A stretch of DNA of 64,000 nt, from assembly GCF_010470675.1 (NCBI RefSeq), contig NZ_VOIQ01000001.1, forward strand, positions 124,001 through 188,000, read 5' to 3'. This stretch comes from Desulfovibrio sp. JC010 (GTDB lineage: Bacteria; Desulfobacterota; Desulfovibrionia; Desulfovibrionales; Desulfovibrionaceae). A program made the position numbers and the translations under genes. The stretch's first letter is position 1; every line of letters starts with the position of its first letter. Under the pieces are notes generated by a model, which was given only the letters and a program-made list of their open reading frames with translations, was not told the DNA's origin and did no database searches. Positions 51,839 through 60,971 of the stretch are shown here, in pieces.

Positions 51839-52771
51839 ATGCCAAAATTTTCATACTTAGTTAATAGATTAAATATTGTTGATTTGGATCTTCTTGAACA
51901 TAGTGGATCAAAACGAATTAGGACAGATGAAGATATAATCAAAATCCTTGGGTTAAGTGCGCAAGAACTCTACGACTCCCCACAAAAAGCAAAGAAAAAC
52001 AAATATGTTTGGTCAATTCGTGATGTCAAACATTTTCCGAGTGGGGTAGCTGCAATGTCTGAAATTGTGCTATTTAAACTGATAAAATCATTAACTGAAA
52101 AGGAAGGCGTGATCGTTACCCGAAACACAACAGAAGAAGGGATTTCTAGAACTCACCCACCTTCAGCTGATGCGATCGCACATATTATTGTGCATATGGG
52201 GAGGCATTTGGTTGCAATTGAAAATGTTCATCAAATCACAAATTCAGATGCATGGAAAACAAACTTCTATAACATCTCCAATAAAGCATCTACCAACAAT
52301 GGATATTGTTCCTATTTAGACTTTGAAGATAAACCTAGTGCCGATGAAATTTTTAAAGAATTTTCATTATTTGAGAAAATTACTAGACTTAAAATTGCCT
52401 TACGTCTCCCTAATCCAGAATGGAATATGGCAACAAAGGCATTGTATGAGAAGCTAAAAAAAGGAAACATCCGTGAGTATATGCAAGACATGAAAAGTCC
52501 TACGGGCCTTTCAAAAGAAATAACAGAACTTCCATACGCCAGCCTCGCAATGGCACAGCTAGGATACAAAGATGGAACTGTAACCCTTGAAGGGGTTAAA
52601 GACGGTAAGCTTGATAAAAAAATAACAGGTGCAAAGGCCGAGATTCGACACATTGACATGGAAAAATCTCTTACATCAAGTATGCTGAATTCTACTGGGA
52701 ATAGCCAACTTAGAGCTGTTCAGGCTATTTGTGAAAACCTTGAACAGGTAGACAATGAAAACAACAAATAA
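51839..52771 (+). CDS. AT-rich cassette, soluble protein (unknown, possible defence component)
   Basis: Not recognised. The 310-residue soluble protein has codon use unlike its neighbours (many ATA, AGA, TTA and AAA codons). It is mixed alpha/beta, with IIVHMGRHLVAIENVHQI and DAWKTNFYNIS in the middle, a charged helical region (about 200-235) and IRHIDMEKSLTSSML near the end. No catalytic motif was found. It overlaps a small multi-TM gene by 17 bases. Soluble-plus-small-membrane pairs of this size and order occur in lambda RexA-RexB and, in reverse order, Kiwa, but no sequence kinship is claimed. TATAAA lies at 51790-51795; no Shine-Dalgarno sequence. Confidence 0.75.
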   Translation: MPKFSYLVNRLNIVDLDLLEHSGSKRIRTDEDIIKILGLSAQELYDSPQKAKKNKYVWSIRDVKHFPSGVAAMSEIVLFKLIKSLTEKEGVIVTRNTTEEGISRTHPPSADAIAHIIVHMGRHLVAIENVHQITNSDAWKTNFYNISNKASTNNGYCSYLDFEDKPSADEIFKEFSLFEKITRLKIALRLPNPEWNMATKALYEKLKKGNIREYMQDMKSPTGLSKEITELPYASLAMAQLGYKDGTVTLEGVKDGKLDKKITGAKAEIRHIDMEKSLTSSMLNSTGNSQLRAVQAICENLEQVDNENNK

Positions 52772-53243
52772 AATAAGAACATACTTAAGCTCTTTAGTAC
52801 TTAGTATGCTCATAACATTTATAGCCATTAAATTTGGACTTGCTGCTTTAGTAATAAAATTCATTAAAAACAATACAATTCAATCCTCAATTTTCTGTGC
52901 ATCATTCCTCGCAGTCAACCTAACTATATACTATAAAACTATTGAGAAAATAAAATCTGGAGATTTTGCACAATGGCTCCGCTACAATAATGCACTGAGT
53001 TACATGCTAAATTCTTCATGGTTTCCAACTCTACCAACTTTAGCGTCTCTCATCTTAATCATATGTCTTCCATCTACAGCCACAACTGAATTCTTAGAAA
53101 TGACTACAATCTTTTTTATATCCTACTCCCTAGTTGAAACATTTACGTCAATCACGAACTTATCAGAGTTAATAAATTTAGAAGTCGCATTTACTACTGA
53201 GTTAAAAAAAGAAAAAAATATAACCTCCCAACACGAAAAATAA
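52755..53243 (+). CDS. AT-rich cassette, small multi-TM protein
   Basis: Protein of 162 residues with about four hydrophobic segments: about 10-30 (SLVLSMLITFIAIKFGLAAL), 40-57 (SSIFCASFLAVNLTIYY), 90-108 (PTLPTLASLILIICLP) and 112-130 (LEMTTIFFISYSLVETF). The loop between the second and third is basic/amphipathic (EKIKSGDFAQWLRYNNAL) and the tail is Lys/Glu-rich. Length and topology resemble RexB-type or KwaA-type membrane partners. Its ATG lies in the end of the upstream gene with AGGTAGAC before it. Confidence 0.75.
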   Translation: MKTTNKIRTYLSSLVLSMLITFIAIKFGLAALVIKFIKNNTIQSSIFCASFLAVNLTIYYKTIEKIKSGDFAQWLRYNNALSYMLNSSWFPTLPTLASLILIICLPSTATTEFLEMTTIFFISYSLVETFTSITNLSELINLEVAFTTELKKEKNITSQHEK

Positions 53244-53277
53244 ATAAAATTTAAAGAAAGACTCAAAACCAGAAAAC

Positions 53278-54378
53278 TTACTTGAATAACTTTAAATACT
53301 CACCGTAGCCTTGAGCCTCCAGTTCTTCCAGCGGGATGAACCGCAGAGCGGCGGAATTAATGCAGTAACGCAGCCCTGTAGGCTGCGGGCCGTCTTCAAA
53401 GACATGCCCGAGATGAGAATCGGCCTTACGGGAGCGGACTTCGATTCGGGCCATAAAAAAGGAACGGTCTTCCTTTTCAACCACTCCCTGCCCTTCAATG
53501 GGCCGGGTAAAGCTAGGCCAGCCCGTGCCGGAGTCAAACTTATCGCGCGAACTGAAAAGCGGCTCCCCGGAAACAACATCCACATAAATGCCCTCGCGAT
53601 GGTTATCCCAGAAATCGTTATTAAAAGCAGGCTCAGTGCCGTCTTCACGGACCACCTTGAACTGCAGCGGGGTCAGAGTCTCGCGTAGCGCAGCATCATC
53701 CGGGCGCGTGTAATCATCCCTCCCGCCGGAAGGAGGGGCTATATCCTGCTTTTTTTCAGCCCAATGCTCCTCCACAAAAGAATCCCTGCCGGACATGAAG
53801 CGGTACCAATTGTAACGCACAGGATTCTTCCTGTAGTAATCCTGATGATATTCCTCGGCCCGGTAAAACTTCGCAAAGGGGATCAGCTTTGTTGCCAGCG
53901 GCTGATCAAAAACACCGGACCCGTCAATTTCCAGCAGGACTTCCCCGGCTATCTTCTTCTGCTCTTGGTCATGATAAAAGATTGCCGAGGTATATTGTTC
54001 GCCGCGGTCATTGAACGAACCACCGGGGTCAGTGGGGTCATGATGCTTCATGAAAACCAGCAGCATTTCCCTGTAGCTTATTTTTTGAGGATCATAACGG
54101 ACCTGCACCACCTCAAGATGACCGGATTTTCCAGTGCTGACCCGCTCGTAAGTGGGATTCTCCACATGGCCGCCCGAGTAGCCGGAAACAACTTCGAGAA
54201 CTCCGTCCTCTTTTTCAAGGTCCGACTCTACACACCAGAAGCATCCCCCGGCCACAGTTGCGGTTTCAAAATTCTCAACTTTATTTTGCATCGTAATTTC
54301 TCCATTATTCGCGATTGCCAAAGCATGCCCGGTGAACATCACCAATATTAAGAATAAAAACGGCATCAATTTATTCAT
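53278..54378 (-). CDS. msrAB: bifunctional methionine sulfoxide reductase MsrA-MsrB
   Basis: Repairs both S- and R-methionine sulfoxide. The 366-residue protein has a signal peptide (about 1-22, GHALAIANN), so it acts in the periplasm. The MsrA domain has GCFWC (Cys 46, Cys 49) and [10 protein letters not shown]. The MsrB domain has [20 protein letters not shown] and the catalytic [11 protein letters not shown]. It lacks the zinc cysteines of many MsrB and has Thr in the S-G-x-G-W-P-S-F place where the Neisseria PilB-type enzyme has its recycling Cys. A thioredoxin domain is absent. Confidence 0.94.
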   Translation of the reverse strand: MNKLMPFLFLILVMFTGHALAIANNGEITMQNKVENFETATVAGGCFWCVESDLEKEDGVLEVVSGYSGGHVENPTYERVSTGKSGHLEVVQVRYDPQKISYREMLLVFMKHHDPTDPGGSFNDRGEQYTSAIFYHDQEQKKIAGEVLLEIDGSGVFDQPLATKLIPFAKFYRAEEYHQDYYRKNPVRYNWYRFMSGRDSFVEEHWAEKKQDIAPPSGGRDDYTRPDDAALRETLTPLQFKVVREDGTEPAFNNDFWDNHREGIYVDVVSGEPLFSSRDKFDSGTGWPSFTRPIEGQGVVEKEDRSFFMARIEVRSRKADSHLGHVFEDGPQPTGLRYCINSAALRFIPLEELEAQGYGEYLKLFK

Positions 54379-54395
54379 AAAAACACCTTACTTTA

Positions 54396-54408
54396 AATAA
54401 TTATCATT
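54396..54408 (-). promoter_or_regulatory. Fur-like box upstream of msrAB
   Basis: Reverse strand AATGATAATTATT matches 12 of 13 positions of the central Fur consensus AATGATAATCATT, 18 bp before the msrAB start. It would link oxidative repair to iron status. Confidence 0.5.
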
Positions 54409-54446
54409 ACTACTAAATAAAAATAAATTAGCTAAAGTCAATCGCT

Positions 54447-54479
54447 AAAAAAACAAAAACGCAGTCCCGAAGGACTGCG
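54447..54479 (-). terminator. intrinsic terminator after the D-Ala-D-Ala dipeptidase gene
   Basis: Reverse strand CGCAGTCC, loop TTCG, GGACTGCG, then TTTTTG and seven T. Confidence 0.9.
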
Positions 54480-54506
54480 CTGATCAAAGACACATTCTAA
54501 TCCCGG

Positions 54507-55202
54507 CTATTTTACCGGAAAATTGAAATATGTATCCGGGTATGGCTCATACTGAAGAGTAAAATGCCACCACTCTTCTTTAAGGGGCCTGAAGCCGTTG
54601 CGAACCATTGTTTCCCGCAACAAAGCGCGATTGGCGCGCACCTGTATGCCCATCTCTTTATTGGCAGGCCATGATTTAGGACCGAAATAATCAAAGCCCG
54701 TACCCATATCAAGTTCCTGCCCGGTCTTGAGGTCAATAATAGTCAGGTCCACGGTGGACCCTCTGGAATGCCCGGACTTTTCCGCAATATATCCATCCCG
54801 GAAAAGATTCTTTTTCTGCACATCAGGGTAGTAGCGGGCTTTCATGCGGGTATCATCCAGATCCTTTGCCCAGCGCACAAAATGGAGAACAGCATCCTGC
54901 GGTCGGTAGCCGTCAAAAATTTTGAGTCCCAGCCCGAAAGGCGCAAGGTCCTTTTGGACCCCGGCAAGGGCGGCAGCCGCATCGCGGCTCAGGATGATGC
55001 GCGGAACATGATAGCCGTCAATACGTTCACCGACAAAATTATCCGTCCCGAAATAGCGCACATCATAAACCGCTCCCGGAATAATCCGGTCCAGATAACA
55101 GAAATCCGCAGGCAAATTGTCTTCCCCGCAAAAAGCAGGAAATACTGACGCAAAAAATAATAACAAACTGGAACAGAAAATCATAATTTTCCTGATACGC
55201 AT
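54507..55202 (-). CDS. D-alanyl-D-alanine dipeptidase (VanX/DdpX family)
   Basis: Periplasmic zinc peptidase of 231 residues with a signal peptide (about 1-25, FPAFCGEDN). The metal/catalytic signature S-G-H-S-R-G-S-T-V-D (143-152) gives His 145 and Asp 152, and KEEWWHF gives Glu 210 and His 213. GYRPQDAV (about 98-105) carries the substrate arginine. Export fits a role in recycling cell-wall D-Ala-D-Ala (DdpX-like) rather than cytosolic VanX-type glycopeptide resistance. Confidence 0.9.
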   Translation of the reverse strand: MRIRKIMIFCSSLLLFFASVFPAFCGEDNLPADFCYLDRIIPGAVYDVRYFGTDNFVGERIDGYHVPRIILSRDAAAALAGVQKDLAPFGLGLKIFDGYRPQDAVLHFVRWAKDLDDTRMKARYYPDVQKKNLFRDGYIAEKSGHSRGSTVDLTIIDLKTGQELDMGTGFDYFGPKSWPANKEMGIQVRANRALLRETMVRNGFRPLKEEWWHFTLQYEPYPDTYFNFPVK

Positions 55203-55331
55203 GGAGCCTCCGCAAGATTAATCAATCCACACAACATGCAATGCAACTGATAAAACCAAAATAAATTGCGATATATTTAAATAGAAGATATTCATATTTA
55301 ATGGACTTGACCACATAAAAAACAAACAATT

Positions 55332-56354
55332 ATGCCAGAATCAAGATTCTTTCATACTTACACCTGCCGCACAACTATCATCAGATTTTCTGCTGCCCTT
55401 TTTCTGGTAGCATATTTACTGTGTTCCCCTGCGATAGGCCATGCCCAAAAAACAATCGTGGTCATCCCCAAAGCGACAATCCTTAATTTCTGGAAAATAC
55501 TCTGTGTCGGCGCGCATGACGCTATCAAGGGCCAAGACATCAATCTCATCTGGCGCGGCCCAAGAGTGGAAAACAAATCCAAAGCACAGCAACACCTGCT
55601 GAAGTTCTACACTGACAAAAAGGTAGAAGCCATTGTCATAGCTCCGGCAGATAAAGAAAAACTTAATCAGGATATTGAAGAAGCCGTACAAGCAGGCATC
55701 AAGGTAGTGATAATAGACTCCCCGGTAACTACAACAGCCCCCCAGACCTATATTGCAACAGACAATTACAAGGCCGGGGAACTTGGTGCCCAAATGCTGG
55801 CAGGAAAAATAAAGAGCACAGGTCCCATACTACTCATTGGTCATACCCCGGAAAACGGAGCTTCATTTTTACGGGAAAAGGGCTTTATCGACAGGATTAA
55901 TGAACTCTTACCGGGACAGTCCGTGATCAGGCTGCACATGGAAAACGGCAGCGAAAGGGAAACAAGAATCGCTGCGGGGGAAATTCTAAATGCCCTGCCC
56001 TCCATTGCCGGTATATTCGCAGTGAATGAACCGACATCAGACGGTGTACTCCATGTGCTCAGTAAACACCCGGATATCAGCATTCCTTTTATCGCTTTTG
56101 ACAATAACAAAAATCTGGTTCAGGGAATAAAAGACGGCAAAGTAAGTGGACTGATCGCCCAAAAACCGTATGCATTGGGTTTCTTTGGGGTTAACGCAGC
56201 CATTGACCTGATAGACGGGAAAAAAGTTGGTAGAACCATGGAAAGTCCGGTTACCGTAATAACTCAGGACAACGTTAACATATCCAGCACATTAAAATGC
56301 CTGCAAAAAATGACCGAAAGAGAAAAAGCGGTCTGCCCCATCTGCTTCAATTAA
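55332..56354 (+). CDS. orphan periplasmic sugar-type binding protein
   Basis: Type I periplasmic binding protein of 340 residues, with a signal peptide (about 18-38, cleavage near GHAQK). Segments VEAIVIAPADKEKLN, AGIKVVIIDSPV, TDNYKAGELGAQML and IFAVNEPTSDGVLHVL are typical of ribose/AI-2-type binders. No ABC permease or ATPase gene is near, so it may feed a signalling protein or an unlinked transporter. The C-terminus ends in CPICF, adding two cysteines to one at C-L-Q-K. No lipobox is present. Confidence 0.85.
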   Translation: MPESRFFHTYTCRTTIIRFSAALFLVAYLLCSPAIGHAQKTIVVIPKATILNFWKILCVGAHDAIKGQDINLIWRGPRVENKSKAQQHLLKFYTDKKVEAIVIAPADKEKLNQDIEEAVQAGIKVVIIDSPVTTTAPQTYIATDNYKAGELGAQMLAGKIKSTGPILLIGHTPENGASFLREKGFIDRINELLPGQSVIRLHMENGSERETRIAAGEILNALPSIAGIFAVNEPTSDGVLHVLSKHPDISIPFIAFDNNKNLVQGIKDGKVSGLIAQKPYALGFFGVNAAIDLIDGKKVGRTMESPVTVITQDNVNISSTLKCLQKMTEREKAVCPICFN

Positions 56355-56408
56355 AAAAAAGACTGACAAATAAGCCAGCCTTCAATTCTCAACCTATTGC
56401 TTTATTAA

Positions 56409-56771
56409 TTAACCGCCGAACCAACCGGGAGCCAGTACCTCCATGGCCTTGGTGTAATGCACGCGCAGATCTTCCAGCTTACCGGAAATAACTTTCTCCT
56501 GCTCACCCAGACTGGTGGGGCAGATTTCCTGCATCTGGGCAACAACCGCTTCAAGCTCTTTCATGGTGGACTTGAGCATCACGATCTGGTCTTTGAGAGT
56601 TTCAGATTTGTCGTCAGCCAGAACATCATAAAGCCGGGCTTTCCATGAATTAAGCTCCATTTCCAAACCTTTGCAATAATGGTTAACGGCCTGCTTCTTT
56701 GCTTCTTCTGTGCTGCAACCGTCAATACCGACACAACTGGGGCACGGGCCCGGATAATCCATATTCGCCAT
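56409..56771 (-). CDS. small helical protein with N-terminal Cys motif, unknown
   Basis: Not recognised. The 120-residue protein starts MANMDYPGPCPSCVGIDGCS, where C10-x2-C13-x5-C19 could bind a metal or form a disulfide. The rest is a long coiled-coil region (ELNSWKARLYDVLADDKSET, DQIVMLKSTMKELEAVVAQM). The ATG at 56771 is preceded by GGAGG. It is a single gene with no clear partner. Confidence 0.75.
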   Translation of the reverse strand: MANMDYPGPCPSCVGIDGCSTEEAKKQAVNHYCKGLEMELNSWKARLYDVLADDKSETLKDQIVMLKSTMKELEAVVAQMQEICPTSLGEQEKVISGKLEDLRVHYTKAMEVLAPGWFGG

Positions 56772-56952
56772 GATAAACCTCCAAAAAATAGATTTATAGG
56801 ACCTTTTCAGTATAGCACTCAATATCGCTTTAGGCATTGTTTTTTTAAAAAAATACAAACCCCGATAAAACTTCATGGTTCCAGACTATTGCAGCACAAA
56901 AAAGAGCACCCACTTACTTCTCTTTACAGGAAAGGGATTGCCGCTTTGCTGT

Positions 56953-58293
56953 TCAAGACCATTTTTTAATGTAGGCATCGACATCAAATTTGCGGCGGCA
57001 GCCCCGCTCATTCATATAGCGGATTGACCCGAACACGGGCCGCTTCTTCCAGCCCCTATCATGCAGTCCGGCCACGGACCAGAGCGACCCCGCATAGCCG
57101 TTGGGATCACGTCCATCCAACTGGTAACGGTCATTCAGGGTAATGATTATACGCAGTGCATCCTCAGGCGTTGGCGACCATTCCAGAATCTTCTTGGCCC
57201 AATACATGCGCATGTATCCGTGCATATATCCGGACTTGAGCAATTGCTGCTGGGCCGCATTCCAGAGGGCGGAATGAGTGCGTCCCTGTTCAAATTCGGT
57301 ATAGAAATACAAATAATCACGGCGGTCTGCAGCATGTTCCGTCAATGTTTTCAACGCCCACTGGGGAGCTGCATGTAACGAATCATAATCAGGGGTGTGC
57401 AAACAGAAATTCTCCGCCAGTTCGCGGCGGACGATCAATTCTTCAAGATATGAATCGACAGACTCACCTGCCTCACATTGTGCCACGGCAAGAGCCGCCC
57501 GCTGCGGGGCCAGCTGCCCGAAATGATAATAAGCTGAAAGCCGGGAAGTTGCTTCCGCATTGGGGTCGTTGCGTTCCTGCCCATATCTTTCCAGCCTGCT
57601 ACTCACAAAAAAATCCAAAGCAGCACGGGCCGCAGACTCGCCGGGAATCAAGTCCACCGGAGCGACGCTTTCATCCACATCGATCCACCGGCGCACCTCT
57701 TTCCAATCCACAGCAGGAAATTCATCGCTTCTACTCTGTGCAGGGAGAAGCTCCGGAAACTCTTCCAGAAATTCAGGAAGCAACCTGTGAATTTTCGGCC
57801 TGATGGTCCGTGCTGAATACTCACATTTATCAGTGGCAAAACGGGCCGGAACAACATTGTGCCCGTCCACTTCAATCAGCGGGACATCGATTTCACTGGC
57901 TACAGCCTTCTGCCATTGCTGCTTTATACGCAGAGGATCAAAGTCCGTGACTACGGCTCCGGCCCCGGTTTTGCGCACAAAACCGGGCAGGACTTCATCT
58001 GCCGCACCGCCCAAAAGAGCAAACGAATACCCTAAGCTACGAAGATCCCGCTCAACCTCTGCAAGCCCTTTAAGCATGAACTCATACTGGCGCAACGTCG
58101 CACCTATAAATGTCGGCACGAGACAGAAAACTACAATCAGCGGGCACTTATCACCGGCCAATTCACGGGCATGAAGCAACCCTCAATTGTCGCGGACACG
58201 CTGTTCGCGGCTCATCCAGTAAATTACCGGACCTGATGATTGCTCCTCCTCGTTCAGTTGCTTGATCCTTCTGAGGTCAACCTTGATCACCAT
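56953..58293 (-). pseudogene. phr: class II CPD photolyase interrupted by an in-frame TGA
   Basis: Reads as class II cyclobutane pyrimidine dimer photolyase from ATG 58293: VIYWMSREQRVRDN, then TGA at codon 37 (58185-58183), then GLLHARELAGDKCPLIVVF in the same frame. Class II enzymes have DNWALL here, so the stop replaces a conserved Trp; TGG to TGA is one base. Downstream the FAD-binding region (RRELAENFCLHTPDYDSLHA, YMHGYMRMYWAKKILEW, NDRYQLDGRDPNGYAG) is intact up to codon 446. An internal TTG at 58179 could restart translation. It overlaps the SDR gene end, in an operon with ybgA. Confidence 0.85.
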
Positions 58294-59836
58294 TCCCTCC
58301 CCTGCTTCCGGGAATACGGCAACGCGGGGCAGGTCCGTCCAGCAGTTCCGGACCTTCCATAATCCGGGAACCGCTTTTCTCAGCCAGTGACCGGGCCATG
58401 CCCTTAAAAACAACGGAATGCAGCGGATACACAGACCACCAGTAAAGTATACCGCCCAGCCCACGTGGCAGAAAACGGGCGGTCATGGTCAGTTCCGTAT
58501 CCCCGACCAAGGTATTTTCAAGGCTGAATTCCAGCAGTGCTTCACCGGGTAATTTCATTTCAGCCAGCAGGAGCAGCCGTTCGCCGGGCTGCACATCCAG
58601 CACCCTCCAGAAATCAAGAGCATCACCGACGCAGACTTCAGCCGGATGCCTGCGCCCACGCCGCAACCCCACACCGCCCACCAGTTTATCCATCCAGCCA
58701 CGCAGAGACCACAGGGAATCGCAGCAATACCAGCCCTCATCACCGCCGATGGAAACAACTTTCTCCCAGAGCCGCTCTGAACTGCCTTCCAGCTTGATGC
58801 GGTAGGCGGAATGGTAAACAGTTCCGCCGGAATACCCGGCATCCCCGCAGATTGCCCATTCCGGTGTGCCGAGGGTTCCGGCATCGGACCAACAGGTATC
58901 GACAACTTCCTGCTCCACCTTATTCAAAGCACGGCGGATGGCAGTGCGGCAATCAGTCAATTCACGGGGCATGATCTCACGGATGCGGAACTCTTTGCAG
59001 ACCACCCGATTGCGCAACCCCAGAACCAGCGGCACTGCCAGCGGCACAGGAACCGGGGAAACCAGTCCCAACCAGTATGATGAAAGCTTCGGAGAAATAA
59101 ACGGGACCGGAATGATCACCCTTTTGCGCAATCCGGCTTCCTGCTGGTAAATGCGGAATAATTTTTCGTAGGTTTCGATGAACGGCCCCCCGATATCATA
59201 ACTTTCCCCGGCAGTTTCAGGGTGTTCCAGACATCCGGCCAGATAGAACAACACATCGCGGATGCTGATGGGCTGGCTCTCGGTCCGCACCCAGCGCGGG
59301 GTGATCATAACCGGAAGCCGGTCCACAAGGTAACGCAGGATTTCAAACGAAGCACTGCCCGAGCCTAGAATTACCGCCGCCTTGAGTACTGTACAGGGCA
59401 CCTTTCCGGCAGAAAGGATCTCCCCCACTTCAGCCCGGGACTTGAGGTGATGGCTGATGTTGGGGTCATCGGGAACCATACCGCCGAGATAAATTATGCG
59501 CTCCACCCCGGCCTGTTCCGCGGCCTGCACGGAATTCTCAGCGGCCAGACGATCTTTCCCGGCGAAATCATTGCTTCCCGGCTGCATGGAGTGGACCAAA
59601 TAATAAACCGCGCAGCAATCCTGCAAGGCTGCACGCAGGGATTCTGGGTCAAAAAGGTCGGCCTCAACAATTTCACACTTCTCGTGAAAACTATACGGGC
59701 GGTTACGCAGTTTGGCCGCCGACCTGCCCACGGCCCGGACTTTCCAACCCTTTTCCAGCAATTGCGGCACAAGACGCCCGCCCACATATCCGGTAGCCCC
59801 CAGCACACAGACTATCTTATTTTGACGATCAGACAT
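58277..59836 (-). CDS. SDR-type NAD(P)-binding protein with DUF2867/SRPBCC-like domain
   Basis: Protein of 519 residues. The N-terminal atypical SDR domain has GATGYVGGRLVPQLL (about 14-28, dinucleotide-binding glycines) and ENSVQAAEQAGVERIIYLGG (about 102-121). The C-terminal part (about 330-490), with YHSAYRIKLEGSSERLWEKV and RGLGGILYWW, resembles the DUF2867 module, a START-like fold. It lies between ybgA and the photolyase with coupled starts, as in photolyase neighbourhoods elsewhere. The reaction is unknown. Confidence 0.85.
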   Translation of the reverse strand: MSDRQNKIVCVLGATGYVGGRLVPQLLEKGWKVRAVGRSAAKLRNRPYSFHEKCEIVEADLFDPESLRAALQDCCAVYYLVHSMQPGSNDFAGKDRLAAENSVQAAEQAGVERIIYLGGMVPDDPNISHHLKSRAEVGEILSAGKVPCTVLKAAVILGSGSASFEILRYLVDRLPVMITPRWVRTESQPISIRDVLFYLAGCLEHPETAGESYDIGGPFIETYEKLFRIYQQEAGLRKRVIIPVPFISPKLSSYWLGLVSPVPVPLAVPLVLGLRNRVVCKEFRIREIMPRELTDCRTAIRRALNKVEQEVVDTCWSDAGTLGTPEWAICGDAGYSGGTVYHSAYRIKLEGSSERLWEKVVSIGGDEGWYCCDSLWSLRGWMDKLVGGVGLRRGRRHPAEVCVGDALDFWRVLDVQPGERLLLLAEMKLPGEALLEFSLENTLVGDTELTMTARFLPRGLGGILYWWSVYPLHSVVFKGMARSLAEKSGSRIMEGPELLDGPAPRCRIPGSRGGNGDQG

Positions 59837-60791
59837 GATTCCTCAGCATGAGTTCCGCAGGGTACGGGTTGAGATAAATTTGTTCCTGTAAATAAACTTT
59901 ATCATACTTGCGCACGTAATGATTAAGCATGGTTATCGGGACAATCAACGGAATCAGCCTGTTATGGAACCGCTCAATCAGCTCCAGCATTTCCTGTTTT
60001 TCATCCCCGGAAATATTCTTTTTAAAATGTCCCAGCGCATGGGTCAGCACATTCACATGCTTTTTCAGCGTGGGCCTGTAAGTCAACGCTTTTGAGAGCA
60101 GTGCGGAATACTCCCCGGCAAGGTCATTGAGCTCAACACTTCCGGCTGTCGCCACCAATTTGCCAAGCTGACGGTAGACCACCTCATTATGGGACATAAC
60201 CAGCATTTTATGCCGGGTATGGAATTCCACCAGTTTCCCCGGAGTCAGACCTGATGAAATCGCATCCTTCCAGCGTTTGAAGGTAAAAATACGGTTGATA
60301 AAATTCTCACGGATGCCGTTATCATGCAGCCTGCCGTCATCCTCACAGGGCAGGTCCGGAAAATGATCCATGACCATACGGGCCCAGATTCCGGTGCCGG
60401 AATAAAAAATTTTCCCATCAGCACCGAAAACCTTCATCCTGCCCATGGCATTGGAGGGGGAGCCGTGTTTAAAGATATAGCCGCTGAGATTTTCCTTTTC
60501 CAACAGGGCCAGCTTTTTACGCCCCCATTCCTGCATGCGTCCGGTCCAGTCTTCTCCGGAATTCCTGCCTATAAGCCGCGGACTTTCAAGCTCCCCGACC
60601 AGCCGGACAGCTTCGCGGGGGATGCCCATTCCGCATTCCACTTCAGGACAGACAGGAACCCACTCCACATAAGGCCCCAGCACATCTCTTAGATAGCGGT
60701 TCAGCTTATGCGCGCCGTCATAGCGGACCTTTTCGCCCAGCAGACATCTGGCTATTCCCAACCGGATTCTATTCGTTTCAACATCACTCAT
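59829..60791 (-). CDS. ybgA: DUF523 plus DUF1722 protein (YbgA-like)
   Basis: Protein of 320 residues. The N-terminal DUF523 part (about 1-150) has GIARCLLGEKVRYDG and VPVCPEVECGMGIPREAVRL with three conserved cysteines. The C-terminal DUF1722 part (about 190-305) has FHTRHKMLVMSHNEVVYRQLG and PYPAELMLR at the end. E. coli YbgA lies next to its photolyase gene phrB, and the same pairing is seen here, with GAGGAG before the ATG. A role in light or UV response is likely but unproven. Confidence 0.9.
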   Translation of the reverse strand: MSDVETNRIRLGIARCLLGEKVRYDGAHKLNRYLRDVLGPYVEWVPVCPEVECGMGIPREAVRLVGELESPRLIGRNSGEDWTGRMQEWGRKKLALLEKENLSGYIFKHGSPSNAMGRMKVFGADGKIFYSGTGIWARMVMDHFPDLPCEDDGRLHDNGIRENFINRIFTFKRWKDAISSGLTPGKLVEFHTRHKMLVMSHNEVVYRQLGKLVATAGSVELNDLAGEYSALLSKALTYRPTLKKHVNVLTHALGHFKKNISGDEKQEMLELIERFHNRLIPLIVPITMLNHYVRKYDKVYLQEQIYLNPYPAELMLRNHV

Positions 60792-60971
60792 ATCCGGACT
60801 CCTCTATAAATTTTCCCACTTTAATACAAAGTACCCCATAAACAGACTGAAAACCAGAGTCATAATAAATCAGCTACGAGGGTTCATCATTTTTTTCATT
60901 CTTTGATGGAAAAATATAATTCTTTGACCTAGTATTATTATCCCTGCAACTGACTAAAAGTATTTTTTTTT

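Noticed and set aside
51692-51839. Possible attachment site or tRNA end flanking the AT-rich cassette.
   Set aside because: No tRNA, integrase or direct repeat was found at the two borders.
58183-58185. The in-frame TGA in the photolyase gene as a selenocysteine codon.
   Set aside because: The family has Trp at this place, not Cys, and no SECIS-like stem directly after the TGA is evident; nonsense mutation or sequence error is simpler.
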